From NCBI RefSeq assembly GCF_900188485.1, contig NZ_FZPH01000004.1:129304-193303 (forward strand): a DNA stretch of 64,000 nt, written 5' to 3'. Source of the DNA: Asanoa hainanensis. GTDB lineage: Bacteria > Actinomycetota > Actinomycetes > Mycobacteriales > Micromonosporaceae. Under the pieces are notes generated by a model. That model did not search any database, was not told where the DNA came from, and saw only the letters and a program-made list of their open reading frames with translations. Each line of letters begins with the position of its first letter. The stretch's first letter is position 1. Shown here one piece after another: positions 42,068-50,981 of this stretch. The position numbers were made by a program, and so were the translations under genes.

Positions 42068-44527
42068 CGTCGAGCCCCCGGTCGGCGGGGTGCCGGTCGA
42101 GTTGAAGGTGAACGCGTCGAGGTCGAACAGGTTGCCCGCCCCGCCCTTGAACACGAAGAAGAGCTGCGTCGAGCCCGACGGCAGGTTCGACAGGTTGGCC
42201 GTCACGTTGGCGTAGGTCTCCCAACCGCCGGTCGGGCTGACCGTCAGCGTGCCGTGCAGGGTGCCGGTCTGCGAGCCGCTGCGCACCTCGATGGTGCCGC
42301 CGATCGTGCCGGAGGCGACCCGGGCGGTGATGCTCGAAGCCCCCGCCAGGGTGTACGGCCGGAACGAGATCCAGTCGTTGTTGTCGATGTAGCCGGCGGT
42401 GGCGCCGCCCTCGGCCGCCGCGTGGTTGGCGATCTGCACGCCACCGGACTGCGCCGCGAAGTGCTCACCCTGGCGGTGCCGGGGCTGCAGCGTCTTCTGG
42501 TTGGTCGTGGTCAGGCCGCCGTTGTCGGTGTACGACGCCACGAAGATGCCGAAGATGTTGGCCGCCGCGTCGTGCTCACCGTCGGTGGGCACGGTCAGCG
42601 TGCCGGAACAGCCGGTCTTCGAGGTGATCTGGTGCGAGTGGTTGTCGTGGCCGAGGAAGTAGGTGACCGACACCCGCGCGCAGTTGATGGTGCCGTCCTC
42701 GGGATCCGAGACGCTCACCGTGTACGGAATCGTGTCACCGAAGTTGAACAGCGTCCCATCGGCCGGGGCGCTGAGGTTGACCGTCGGCGCCGAGTTGCCG
42801 ACCGTGACGACGAGGCTGGCCGTCCCGCTCAGCCCGGTCGGGTCGGTGACCCGCAACGTCGGCGTATAGGTGCCGTTGGTGGTGTACGTCTTGGTCGGGT
42901 TGGCCGCCGTCGACGTGGTCCCGTCGCCGAACGTCCACAGATACGACAGCGCGCCACCCTCCGGGTCCGTCGAGCCGGCCGACGAGAAGGTGATGCTCAG
43001 CGGCGCGGGTCCGGACGTCCGGTTGGCCGAGGCCACCGCCACCGGGCTGCGGTTGCCGCCGCCGATGTACTCGATCCGGTACAGCGCCTGGTTGTTGGAG
43101 CCCGTGCCGTAGTCGAGCACGTAGAGCGCGCCGTCCGGCCCGAAGGCCATGTCCATGACCTGCGTGCCGTCCCACGGGAAGTCCGAGATCTCGCCGTAGG
43201 TGCCGTTGCTGTTGACCGCGATCGCCTTTATCCACTGCCGGCCGTACTCACCGGCGAAGTAGCGGCCGTCCAGCGACTGCGGGAACTTGACCGGGGAGTT
43301 CAGCGACGCGTTGTAGCGGTAGACCGGGCCGCCCATCGGCGACTCGGAGCCGCCACCGAACTCCGGCGGGGTCGAGTCGAAGCCGTACCGGATCCAGGCC
43401 GGCTTGGCCGCGGGCAACGTCGTGAGGCCGGTGTTGCGGAACGAGTTGTTGGTCGGCCCGCCCGCGCAGTTGTACTTGCCCAACGACGGACCGCTCGGGA
43501 AGGTGTACTCGTTGTAGGTCTCGGTCGTCGAGTTGCTGCCGGTGCAGTACGGCCAGCCGTAGTTGCCCGGTGCCGTGATCCGGTTGAACTCGACCTGGCC
43601 ACCCGGACCCCGGTTGGGGTCCGCCGCGCCCGCGTCCGGGCCGTAGTCGCCGAGGTAGACGATGCCGGTCGGCTTGTCGACGCTCATCCGGAACGGGTTC
43701 CGGAAGCCCATCGCGTAGATCTCCGGCCGGGTGTTGGCGGTGCCCGGCGCGAACATGTTGCCGGCCGGGATCGTGTAGCCGCCGGCCGCCGTCGGCTTGA
43801 TCCGCAGGACCTTGCCGCGCAGGTCGTTGGTGTTGCCCGAGGAGCGCTGCGCGTCGAACTGCGGGTTCCGGTTGGTCCGCTCGTCGATCGGGGTGAACGC
43901 GTTGCTCTCGAACGGGTTGGTGTCGTCGCCGGTGGTCAGGTAGAGGTTGCCGGCCGCGTCGAAGTCGATGTCGCCACCGACGTGGCAGCACTGGCCCCGG
44001 TCGTTGTCGACGGTCAGCGTGACGACCTGGCTGGCCATGTTGAGCGTGTTGTCGGCGTTGAGGGTGAACCGCGACAGGTTCAGGTGGCCCTTCCACGCGT
44101 TGAAGTCGGCGGCGGTGCCGGTGGTCGGCGCGTCACCGCCGGGCGTCGAGAGCGGCGGCGAGTAGTAGAGCCAGACGTAGCGGTTGGTCGCGAAGCCCGG
44201 GTCGACCGCGACGCCCTGCAGGCCCTCCTCGTCGTGCGTGTAGACGGGGATGGTGCCGGCCACCTTGGTGTTGCCGGCCGGGTCGGTGACCCGGACCGTG
44301 CCGTTGCGGGCGGTGTGGATGACCGTGCGGTCCGGCAGCACGGCCAGCGACATCGCCTCGCCGATCTCGGCGGAGCCGAGGGCGAGCTGGACGGCCTGGT
44401 AGTCGGCCGCCGGGATGTCCGCCGCGGCGGCGGGTGCCGCGGTCGTGGTCACCGCCAGCGTGGAGCTGGCGACGCCGAGCAGGCCGACGGCGAGCAGCCG
44501 CGACCAGCGCCGAGGGGTTGGGCGCAT
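41696..44527 (-). CDS. Secreted PQQ-type sugar dehydrogenase with PKD, CBM6-like and fascin modules
   Basis: A 943-residue secreted protein starting at ATG 44527 (AAAGGAAC upstream). Order: signal peptide (to about 34); a six-bladed soluble glucose/sorbosone-dehydrogenase propeller (about 35-450) with GQCCHVGGDIDFDAAGNLY, carrying the likely catalytic His, GFRNPFRMSVD (cofactor Arg-Asn) and APGNYGWPYC; a PKD domain (SSAGSTDPEGGALSYLWTFG); an Ig-like domain; a CBM6-like domain (IDNNDWISFRPYTLAG); and a fascin-like beta-trefoil (about 821-943). The family oxidises aldoses with PQQ; fungal AA12 relatives oxidise L-fucose. It follows the ThuA-DUF1080 gene by 11 bases. Confidence 0.9.
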   Translation of the reverse strand: MRPTPRRWSRLLAVGLLGVASSTLAVTTTAAPAAAADIPAADYQAVQLALGSAEIGEAMSLAVLPDRTVIHTARNGTVRVTDPAGNTKVAGTIPVYTHDEEGLQGVAVDPGFATNRYVWLYYSPPLSTPGGDAPTTGTAADFNAWKGHLNLSRFTLNADNTLNMASQVVTLTVDNDRGQCCHVGGDIDFDAAGNLYLTTGDDTNPFESNAFTPIDERTNRNPQFDAQRSSGNTNDLRGKVLRIKPTAAGGYTIPAGNMFAPGTANTRPEIYAMGFRNPFRMSVDKPTGIVYLGDYGPDAGAADPNRGPGGQVEFNRITAPGNYGWPYCTGSNSTTETYNEYTFPSGPSLGKYNCAGGPTNNSFRNTGLTTLPAAKPAWIRYGFDSTPPEFGGGSESPMGGPVYRYNASLNSPVKFPQSLDGRYFAGEYGRQWIKAIAVNSNGTYGEISDFPWDGTQVMDMAFGPDGALYVLDYGTGSNNQALYRIEYIGGGNRSPVAVASANRTSGPAPLSITFSSAGSTDPEGGALSYLWTFGDGTTSTAANPTKTYTTNGTYTPTLRVTDPTGLSGTASLVVTVGNSAPTVNLSAPADGTLFNFGDTIPYTVSVSDPEDGTINCARVSVTYFLGHDNHSHQITSKTGCSGTLTVPTDGEHDAAANIFGIFVASYTDNGGLTTTNQKTLQPRHRQGEHFAAQSGGVQIANHAAAEGGATAGYIDNNDWISFRPYTLAGASSITARVASGTIGGTIEVRSGSQTGTLHGTLTVSPTGGWETYANVTANLSNLPSGSTQLFFVFKGGAGNLFDLDAFTFNSTGTPPTGGSTIKALVNNQFVSAANSTTPLIANKATAGTTERFDVVDLGGGNVALRSRANNMFVCAENAGAGALVANRATAGSWETFTLIRNSDGSESFRATVNNMYVVAENSGAGSLIANRAAIGPWEKFDLV

Positions 44528-44538
44528 GTGCGTTCCTT

Positions 44539-46653
44539 TCATGATCCGTAGACCTCGAACTCCCAGAGGGAGTAGCCGTACTGGGTCAGGGCCCGCTGCG
44601 TGCCGTTGACGCGGACGTAGCGGGCGGTGGGCGGGGTGGAAAGGGTGACGTCGTCGACGGCGCCGTCACCGGTCGTGGTGGCGTAGGCGTTGGTCCAGGT
44701 CGAGCCGTTCGTCGACGTCTGGATCTGGTACGCCCGCGCGTAGGCCGCCTCCCACTGGAGCCGGACGCGGTTGACGGTCCGCGCCGAGCCCAGGTCGACG
44801 GTGATCCACTGCGGGTCGCTGTAGGCCGACCCCCAGCGGGTGGCGGTGTTGCCGTCGACCGCATTGGCGCCCGCGTGGGCCGATCCCGGCTCCACACTGG
44901 ACACCGTCACCGGCTGGTTGCGAGACAGCAGTGCCGGCCCGGAAGAGGCCGGCGTCCCGTACACGTTGAAGTCCCAGAGCGAGTAACCCCACTGGGTGCC
45001 GCGCTGCGTGCCGTTCATCCGGACGTAGCGGCCGGTGCCCGACAGGGTCAGGTCGTCGACCCCGCCGTCGCCGGTGGTGGTCGAGTAGACCGTCGTCCAG
45101 GTGGAGTTGTTGGGCGAGGTCTGGATCTGGTACGCCCGCCCGAACGCCGTCTCCCAGTTGAGCCGCACCCGGGAGAGGTTGTAGGACTGCCCGAGGTCCA
45201 CGGTGATGGACTGGGGGTCGGTGTAGGCCGAGCCCCACCGCGTGGCCGAGTTGCCGTCGGTGGCGTAGGCGGCCTGGTTCGGTCCCTCCACACTGGTCAC
45301 CGTGACCGGCTTGCCCTGCGCGATGTCCGTCGCCGGCGGGTTGCCGCCCTCGGCCTTGATGCGGATGTTGCGGTAGTTGATGTCGAGCCCGGCGCCGTCG
45401 TTCTGCACGCCGATGTAGCCGTTGGAGATGGCCCGGGGCGAGACGTAGTCGTTGACCTTCACGCCGTTGAGCCAGATCTCGACCCGCTGGCCGTGCACGC
45501 CGATCTCGTAGGTGTTCCACGAGCCCGGCGGGTTGAGCGCGGCGTCCCGCAGCGCGTAGTTCGGCCCCTGGAAGCTGTAGACGCTGCCGGTCGTGCGGGT
45601 CGGGTCGGCGTCGGTCGCGTCTATCTGGATCTCGTGACCCTGGTTGACCGGGTTCCAGGGATCGCCCGCAGGGTCCGGGAAGCCGATGAACACGCCGCCG
45701 TTGTCGTCGCCCGGCATCATCCAGTCGAGCTTCAGCGAGTAGTTGGCGAACGTCCGCACGGGGTACCAGAGCAGCCCCATGCCGCCGACCGAGCTCAGCG
45801 TCCCGTTGGCCAGGGTGAAGTTGCCGGCGCCGATCTGGCGCCAGTTGTTGAGGCTCGCCTGGGTCCCGTCGAACAGCGCCGTGTAGCCCGTCTCCGGTCG
45901 GCAGTCGGCCGGCCGGTTGTTGGCCGCGATCTGGATGCCGCCGAGCAGCATCCGGGTGAAGTTCGCGTCCGTGTACGCGTCCTCGACGTGCCCGAGCCCG
46001 GTGTACCAGGACCGGCCGCTGCCGACGTTCTTGCACCAGGTGATCGGGTGGTCGCCACCCATCGAGCCACCGGAGTACGAGGACTCGTCGAGGCTGGCCA
46101 GCACCTTGGCGGTGGACCGGGGGTTGGTGCGGTAGTTGTACCACTCGTCCAGCCGGGACCAGGTCGCCGGCAGGTGTGCGGTCGAGGCGTTGCCGCGGTC
46201 CTCGACCCGGATCGTCGCGGTCTGGTTGGCCGGGTGCGAGGCGAACCAGGCGCCGACGAGCTCGCCGTAGAACGGCCAGTCGTACTCGGTGTCGGCGGCC
46301 GCGTGCACACCGACGAACCCGCCACCGCCGGTCACGTACGTTTGGAAGGCGGTTTGCTGGGTCGCGTTGAGCACGTCACCGGTGGTCGAGAGGAAGACCA
46401 CCGCCTGGTACTGCGCGAGGTTGGCGGTGGTGAACTGGGCGGCGTCCTCGGTCGCGGTCACCGTGAAGCCGTTCTGCGAGCCGAGCTGCTGGATCGCCGC
46501 GATGCCGTTGGGAATCGACGAGTGCCGGAAGCCGGCGGTCTTGGAGAAGACGAGGACCTTGGTCAGCGGTGCGGCGGCCTGGGCGGGCGGAGCGACCGCG
46601 AGGCCCGCCACGAGGGCGAGCGCCGCGGTCGCGGCGAGGGCGCGGATGCGCAT
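44539..46653 (-). CDS. Secreted ThuA - DUF1080 - double discoidin protein
   Basis: A 704-residue secreted protein with a signal peptide (ALVAGLAVAPPAQAA). Residues 30-250 are a ThuA domain (KVLVFSKTAGFRHSSIPNG, FVGVHAAADTEYDW, DHPITWCKNVGSGRSWYTGLGH). Residues 255-440 are DUF1080, a concanavalin-like fold known in 3-keto-glycoside hydrolases (GYTALFDGTQASLNNW, GVFIGFPDPAGDPW, GHEIQIDA). The end holds two F5/8-type discoidin domains (ATDGNSATRWGSAYTDPQ and AVDGNTATRWGSAYSDPQ). AGGAG precedes ATG 46653. It plausibly cleaves oxidised (3-keto) glycosides outside the cell, working with the dehydrogenase 11 bases downstream. Confidence 0.9.
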   Translation of the reverse strand: MRIRALAATAALALVAGLAVAPPAQAAAPLTKVLVFSKTAGFRHSSIPNGIAAIQQLGSQNGFTVTATEDAAQFTTANLAQYQAVVFLSTTGDVLNATQQTAFQTYVTGGGGFVGVHAAADTEYDWPFYGELVGAWFASHPANQTATIRVEDRGNASTAHLPATWSRLDEWYNYRTNPRSTAKVLASLDESSYSGGSMGGDHPITWCKNVGSGRSWYTGLGHVEDAYTDANFTRMLLGGIQIAANNRPADCRPETGYTALFDGTQASLNNWRQIGAGNFTLANGTLSSVGGMGLLWYPVRTFANYSLKLDWMMPGDDNGGVFIGFPDPAGDPWNPVNQGHEIQIDATDADPTRTTGSVYSFQGPNYALRDAALNPPGSWNTYEIGVHGQRVEIWLNGVKVNDYVSPRAISNGYIGVQNDGAGLDINYRNIRIKAEGGNPPATDIAQGKPVTVTSVEGPNQAAYATDGNSATRWGSAYTDPQSITVDLGQSYNLSRVRLNWETAFGRAYQIQTSPNNSTWTTVYSTTTGDGGVDDLTLSGTGRYVRMNGTQRGTQWGYSLWDFNVYGTPASSGPALLSRNQPVTVSSVEPGSAHAGANAVDGNTATRWGSAYSDPQWITVDLGSARTVNRVRLQWEAAYARAYQIQTSTNGSTWTNAYATTTGDGAVDDVTLSTPPTARYVRVNGTQRALTQYGYSLWEFEVYGS

Positions 46654-46675
46654 GCGTGCTCCTAAGAGGTAGGGG

Positions 46676-46713
46676 GCGCGGGGCCCGGCCGTCGGCGCGA
46701 CCGGACCCCGCGC
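46676..46713 (-). terminator. Hairpin after the ricin-type dehydrogenase gene
   Basis: Stem GCGCGGGG-C-CCGG with CCGG-A-CCCCGCGC (8+4 bp, one mismatch), 17 bases past the stop at 46731. No U-tract; it may attenuate, process or stabilise the transcript. Confidence 0.5.
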
Positions 46714-46730
46714 GGCTATGCGCTCCGGCC

Positions 46731-49601
46731 TTACGGCAGCGTCCAGTTCTGGGCGCCGGTGCCGTTGCAGTCGTAGATCTGAAGCTGGGTTCCGTTGGTG
46801 GTGTTCGACCCTGGGATGTCCAGGCACTTGTTGGCCTGCGGGTTGCGCAGGCCGCCGTTGGCGGCGGTGACCCACTGCTGGGCACCGGTGCTGTTGCAGG
46901 TCCAGAGGTGGATCTTCGTGCCGTTGGTCGTGCCGCTGGACTGGACGTCGAGGCACTTGCCGAGCGAGCGGATCGTGCCGTCGGTGCCGACCGTCCAGCT
47001 CTGGTTCGTCGCGCCGTTGCAGTCCCAGATCTGCACCTTGGTGCCGTCGGCGGTCGCGCCGCCGTTCACGTCGGCGCACTTGCCGAGCGCCCGCAGCGGG
47101 CCCGTGCGCGGTCCGCCGCTGACCGGAGTCGAGACGCCCGCACCGACGAACGTGTAGCTGTCGAGGTCGAGGAACGCCCCGCTGCCGCCGTTGAACACGA
47201 TGTAGAGGTCGTGGGTGTTGTCGTCGGGCTTGGAGACGGGAACGGTGATGTCCGTGTACGTGTCCCAGCTCCCGGTGCTCGGCACCGTGACCCGGGCCAC
47301 CTCGGTGCCGGTGGTCGAGTCGTAGCGGAACGAGATGGTGCCGCCGGCGCCGCCGGACGAGACCCGGGCCCGGAGCTGGGTGATCCCCTTGAGGCTGACG
47401 GCGTGGTGCCGCACGTACTCGCCGTTCTGGATGTCACCGAGCCGCTTGCCACCCTCGGCACCCGACGCGTTGATCACCTGCGGGCCGTTGAGCGTCACGT
47501 AGTGCTCGGCCTGCCACTGCTTGGGCCAGAGGGTGATCTCCTTCTCGCCGGTCAGCGGCACGCTGCCGGTCGCGCCCCGGTCGGTGTAGCTGGACCGCAG
47601 CACGAAGAACAGCGTCGAGTCGGGGCCGGCGTGCACCGGGCCGGTGTTGACGGTGAAGCCGCAGCCGGTGCCCTGGCCCTCCTCGTGCGCGTGCTCCTGG
47701 TGGCCGAGCGCGGCCCGGATCACCACGCTGCCACAGGGGATCGTGCCGTCCTGCGGGTCGGTGGCCGTACCCGTGGAGGTGACGTTCTCGCCCCACGAGA
47801 TCATGCCGCCGGCCGGCAGGCCGTTCAGCGCGACCGTGGGCCGGTTGTTGCCGACCACGATCGGCAGCAGCGTGGTGCCGCTGCGGCCGGTGCCGTCGTT
47901 GACGGTCAGCCGCGCCCGCTTGTCGCCGTTGGTCGTGTACGTGTACGAGGGGTTGGCCGCGGTCGAGTCGACCGTGCCGTTGTTGTCGAAGTCCCACTGG
48001 TAGGTCAGCGGGTCGCCGTCGGGGTCGGTGCTGCCCGCGCTGGAGAACGTGACGGCCAGCGGCGCCAGGCCGTTGTCGCGGTTGGCGGAGGCGACGGCGA
48101 TGGGCGCGCGTCCGCCGGCCACATAATTGATCTTGTAGAGGCCGGCCGCGACGTCACCGGAGAAGTAGCCGTTGCCGTACTCGAGCAGGTAGAGCGACCC
48201 GTCCGGGCCGAACTCCATGTCGATCGGGTGCACGAGCTGCATCCCGGCCAGCACCGGCTCGATCACGGTCGGCGTGCCGGTCACCGGGTTGCCGTTGTTG
48301 AACTGGACCTCCTTGATCCAGTTGCGGCAGTACTCGGAGATCAGCCACTTGTTGTCGTAGTAGGCCGGCCACTTGACGTCCGAGACCAGGTTCGGGTCGT
48401 AGTGGTAGACCTCGGTGTGGTTCGGCGAGCCGCAGCCGCCCGGGTTGTCCAGCGCCGGCCACTCCCGGCTGCCGCCGTGCTGCTCCCAGACCAGCGCCGG
48501 CTTGGTCGGTGGAAGCTGCTGGAGGCCGGTGTTGCGCGGCGAGTTGTTGACCGGGCCGGTCGTGCCGCCGCAGGGGAACCAGCCGCGCGGTGCGTTGGCG
48601 GCGAAGTCCCAGTCGTTGTACGCCACGTTCGGGCCGCCGCAGTACGGCCAGCCGTAGTTGCCCGGCGCGGTCGCCCGGTTGAACTCGTCGTAGGCCGCCG
48701 GTCCCCGGTTGGCGATCGTCGCACCGGCGTCCGGACCGACCTCGCCCCAGTACAGGGTGTTGTTGGCCTTCTTGTCGACCCAGATCCGGTACGGGTTGCG
48801 GGTGCCCATGATGTAGATCTCGGGCCGGGTGCCGGCCGTGCCGGCCGCGAACAGGTTGCCGCTCGGGATCGTGTACGTGCCGGTCGTCGTCGGCTTGATC
48901 CGGTTGATCTTGCCGCGCAGGTCGTTGGTGTTGCCGCTCGTGCGCTGCGCGTCGTACTGGGCGTCGCGGTTGGTGCGCTCGTCGATCGGCGCCATGCCGG
49001 CCGAGTCGCCACCGGAGTTGGTGTTGTCACCGACCGCGAAATAGAGGTTGCCGGCGGTGTCCCAGGTCATCGAGCCGGCTGAGTGACAGCACAGCCGCCG
49101 CTCGGTGGGCCACTCGATGATCATGTCTTCGGACGCCGGGTCGATGACGTTCGTGGTCGCGTTGAAGGTGAACCGGGAGATCCGGTTGACCAGGTTCGCC
49201 TGGGCGGGCGAGTAGAACAGATAGAGCCAGCGGTTGGTGGCGAAGCCGGGGTCGAGCGTGATGCCGATCAGGCCGTCCTCGAAGCGGGCGTCCAGGGCGA
49301 TCGTCAGCGCGACCGTCGTGGTCCGCGTCGTGGGGTTGTAGAGCCGGACCTGGCCGCCGCCGGACGACGTGCCACGGTTGATGTAGAAGACCTTCTGGTC
49401 CGGTGCGACCGCGAGCTCGATCGGCTCGCCCATCGAGGTGCCGCCGTCGAGCTTGACCTTCTCGAACAGGTTGGTCGCCGGCGGCGCGGCGGCCGCCGGC
49501 GTGGCGGTGACGGTCAGGGCCGTGAGGCTGGCCGCCGTGAGCAGGGCGGCGCCGAGCGCGCTCAAGAGGCGCGGTCTGCGGCGCAGGGACGTACGTCGCA
49601 T
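46731..49601 (-). CDS. Secreted PQQ-type sugar dehydrogenase with PKD, CBM6-like and ricin-B modules
   Basis: A 956-residue secreted paralogue of the dehydrogenase at 41696. It has the same signal-propeller-PKD-Ig-CBM6-like order: RLCCHSAGSMTWDTAGNLY with the likely catalytic His, GTRNPYRIWVD, APGNYGWPYC, SSAGSTDPDGDPLTYQWDFD and QNGEYVRHHAVSLKG. The C-terminus differs: a ricin-B trefoil with three QxW-type repeats (NQSWTV, AQQWVT, AQNWTL). GGGAG lies upstream of ATG 49601. Two paralogues with different lectins suggest one chemistry targeted to two glycan surfaces. PQQ must come from elsewhere; no pqq genes are in the window. Confidence 0.9.
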   Translation of the reverse strand: MRRTSLRRRPRLLSALGAALLTAASLTALTVTATPAAAAPPATNLFEKVKLDGGTSMGEPIELAVAPDQKVFYINRGTSSGGGQVRLYNPTTRTTTVALTIALDARFEDGLIGITLDPGFATNRWLYLFYSPAQANLVNRISRFTFNATTNVIDPASEDMIIEWPTERRLCCHSAGSMTWDTAGNLYFAVGDNTNSGGDSAGMAPIDERTNRDAQYDAQRTSGNTNDLRGKINRIKPTTTGTYTIPSGNLFAAGTAGTRPEIYIMGTRNPYRIWVDKKANNTLYWGEVGPDAGATIANRGPAAYDEFNRATAPGNYGWPYCGGPNVAYNDWDFAANAPRGWFPCGGTTGPVNNSPRNTGLQQLPPTKPALVWEQHGGSREWPALDNPGGCGSPNHTEVYHYDPNLVSDVKWPAYYDNKWLISEYCRNWIKEVQFNNGNPVTGTPTVIEPVLAGMQLVHPIDMEFGPDGSLYLLEYGNGYFSGDVAAGLYKINYVAGGRAPIAVASANRDNGLAPLAVTFSSAGSTDPDGDPLTYQWDFDNNGTVDSTAANPSYTYTTNGDKRARLTVNDGTGRSGTTLLPIVVGNNRPTVALNGLPAGGMISWGENVTSTGTATDPQDGTIPCGSVVIRAALGHQEHAHEEGQGTGCGFTVNTGPVHAGPDSTLFFVLRSSYTDRGATGSVPLTGEKEITLWPKQWQAEHYVTLNGPQVINASGAEGGKRLGDIQNGEYVRHHAVSLKGITQLRARVSSGGAGGTISFRYDSTTGTEVARVTVPSTGSWDTYTDITVPVSKPDDNTHDLYIVFNGGSGAFLDLDSYTFVGAGVSTPVSGGPRTGPLRALGKCADVNGGATADGTKVQIWDCNGATNQSWTVGTDGTIRSLGKCLDVQSSGTTNGTKIHLWTCNSTGAQQWVTAANGGLRNPQANKCLDIPGSNTTNGTQLQIYDCNGTGAQNWTLP

Positions 49602-49651
49602 GTGGATGCTCCCGTGACTGGGTAGGGGTACGGAGCAACCGCGGACCGCGG

Positions 49652-49679
49652 CCCGCACTGCCGCGGGCGGCGGTGCGGG
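49652..49679 (-). terminator. Hairpin after the ThuA-fascin gene
   Basis: CCCGCACTGCCGC pairs with GCGGCGGTGCGGG (one G-U), 21 bases past the stop at 49701. There is no U-tract. Confidence 0.5.
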
Positions 49680-49700
49680 ACCGTGGGTCCGTGGAGTGGG

Positions 49701-50075
49701 CTAGCTGGTCGTGAGGGTGAACTTCTCCCAGGGGCCGATGGCGGTGCGGTTGGCGATCAGGGCCGCCGCGCCGGCGTTCTCGGCCACCACGTAGCGGCCG
49801 TTCGCCTGGGCGCGGAAGCTGACCGTGCCGTCGGAGTTGTTCACCCGCGCGAACGTCTCCCAGCCACCGACGGCGGCCCGGTTGGCGACCAGCGGGTTCG
49901 CGCCGGCGTTCTCCGCGCAGACGTACATGCCGTTGGCGCGCGACCGCAGCGCGACGTTGCCGCCGCCGAGGTCGACGACGTCGAACCGCTGCGCCGTGGT
50001 GGACGCGGCGGACGCGTTGGCGATCAGGTTGCCGGAGCCGGCGGTGACGAACAGGTTGTTCGCCTGCGCCCGCAC
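49701..50075 (-). repeat. Fascin-like beta-trefoil module, copy 2
   Basis: 124 residues at the C-terminus of the ThuA-fascin protein. Its last 70 residues nearly match copy 3 (for example NSDGTVSFRA and AIGPWEKFTL), so the two are recent duplicates or are kept alike by gene conversion. Confidence 0.85.
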
Positions 50076-50861
50076 CGCCGTGCCGCTCACCGGCGGCGTC
50101 GTGGGCGGCGTGCAGGTCGCGGTGACCGCGCCACCGGCCCACTGGATCGCGCCGAGCAGCATCCGGGTGAAGTTCGACTCCGTGTACGACGCCTCGGTGT
50201 GCCCGAGCCCGGTGTAGAACGCGCGGCCACCGCCGTAGTTCTGGCACCAGGTGATGGGGTGGTCGCCCATCGACCCACCGCTGTAGGTGGCCTCGTCGAG
50301 CCGCACGAGCACGCGTACGTTGGCCCGCGGGTTGGTCCGGTAGTTGTACCACTCGTCCGAGCGGGTCCAGTTGGCCGGCAGGTGCGCCGACGCCGGGTTC
50401 GTGGTGTCCTCGACCCGCAGGGTCGCCGTCTGGATCGCCGGGTGCGACTGGAAGTAGGCGCCGACCAGGCCGCCGTACCACGCCCAGTCGTACTCGGTGT
50501 CGGCGGCGGCGTGCACGCCCACATAGCCCTTGCCACTGGCGATGTACGACTGGAACGCGGTCTGCTGGGTCGCGTTCAGCACGTCACCGGTCGTGGAGAG
50601 GAAGACCACCGCCTGGTACTGGGCCAGGTTGGCGGTGGTGAACTGGGCGGCGTCCTCGGTGGCCGTCACCGTGAAGCCGTTCTGCGACCCGAGCAACTGG
50701 ATCGCCGCGATGCCGTTGGGTATCGACGAGTGCCGGAAACCGGCCGTCTTGGAGAACACGAGAACCTTTGTCACGGGAGCCGCCGAGGCGGGTGCCGCGT
50801 ACAACGCGGCGACCAGCACCACGGCGAGCCCGGCAAGGGCCGCCACCAATCGTCTCAACAC
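49701..50861 (-). CDS. Secreted ThuA - fascin protein
   Basis: A 386-residue secreted protein. GTG 50861 (or TTG 50858) follows GGAGGAG; a longer frame to 50960 has no binding site. Signal peptide LVAALAGLAVVLVAALYAAPASA, then a ThuA domain almost identical over its first 100 residues to that of the ThuA-DUF1080 protein and diverging later, then a fascin-like trefoil (from about 263). There is no DUF1080. It looks like a duplicated ThuA half with another targeting module. The reaction of secreted ThuA domains is not known; a role with oxidised sugars is inferred from neighbours. Confidence 0.88.
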   Translation of the reverse strand: MLRRLVAALAGLAVVLVAALYAAPASAAPVTKVLVFSKTAGFRHSSIPNGIAAIQLLGSQNGFTVTATEDAAQFTTANLAQYQAVVFLSTTGDVLNATQQTAFQSYIASGKGYVGVHAAADTEYDWAWYGGLVGAYFQSHPAIQTATLRVEDTTNPASAHLPANWTRSDEWYNYRTNPRANVRVLVRLDEATYSGGSMGDHPITWCQNYGGGRAFYTGLGHTEASYTESNFTRMLLGAIQWAGGAVTATCTPPTTPPVSGTAVRAQANNLFVTAGSGNLIANASAASTTAQRFDVVDLGGGNVALRSRANGMYVCAENAGANPLVANRAAVGGWETFARVNNSDGTVSFRAQANGRYVVAENAGAAALIANRTAIGPWEKFTLTTS

Positions 50862-50942
50862 TCTGCTCCTCCGCTCTGACGGAATGGGGGTAGGAGCCGG
50901 GCCGCCGATGCTCGGCTGGAACGGTTGGTAGGGACGGGTGAT

Positions 50943-50972
50943 GGGGCCAGGGTGTGCCATTCCCCTGGCCCC
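50943..50972 (-). terminator. Hairpin after the GH95-like gene
   Basis: GGGGCCAGGG and CCCTGGCCCC form a perfect 10-bp stem with a 10-base loop, 9 bases past the stop at 50982. There is no U-tract. Confidence 0.55.
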
Positions 50973-50981
50973 GCTGTGGGT

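Noticed and set aside
41618-44551. A 977-residue plus-strand frame antisense to the fascin-type dehydrogenase
   Set aside because: Same reason: third-position GC bias keeps the antisense frame open. No motif was found.
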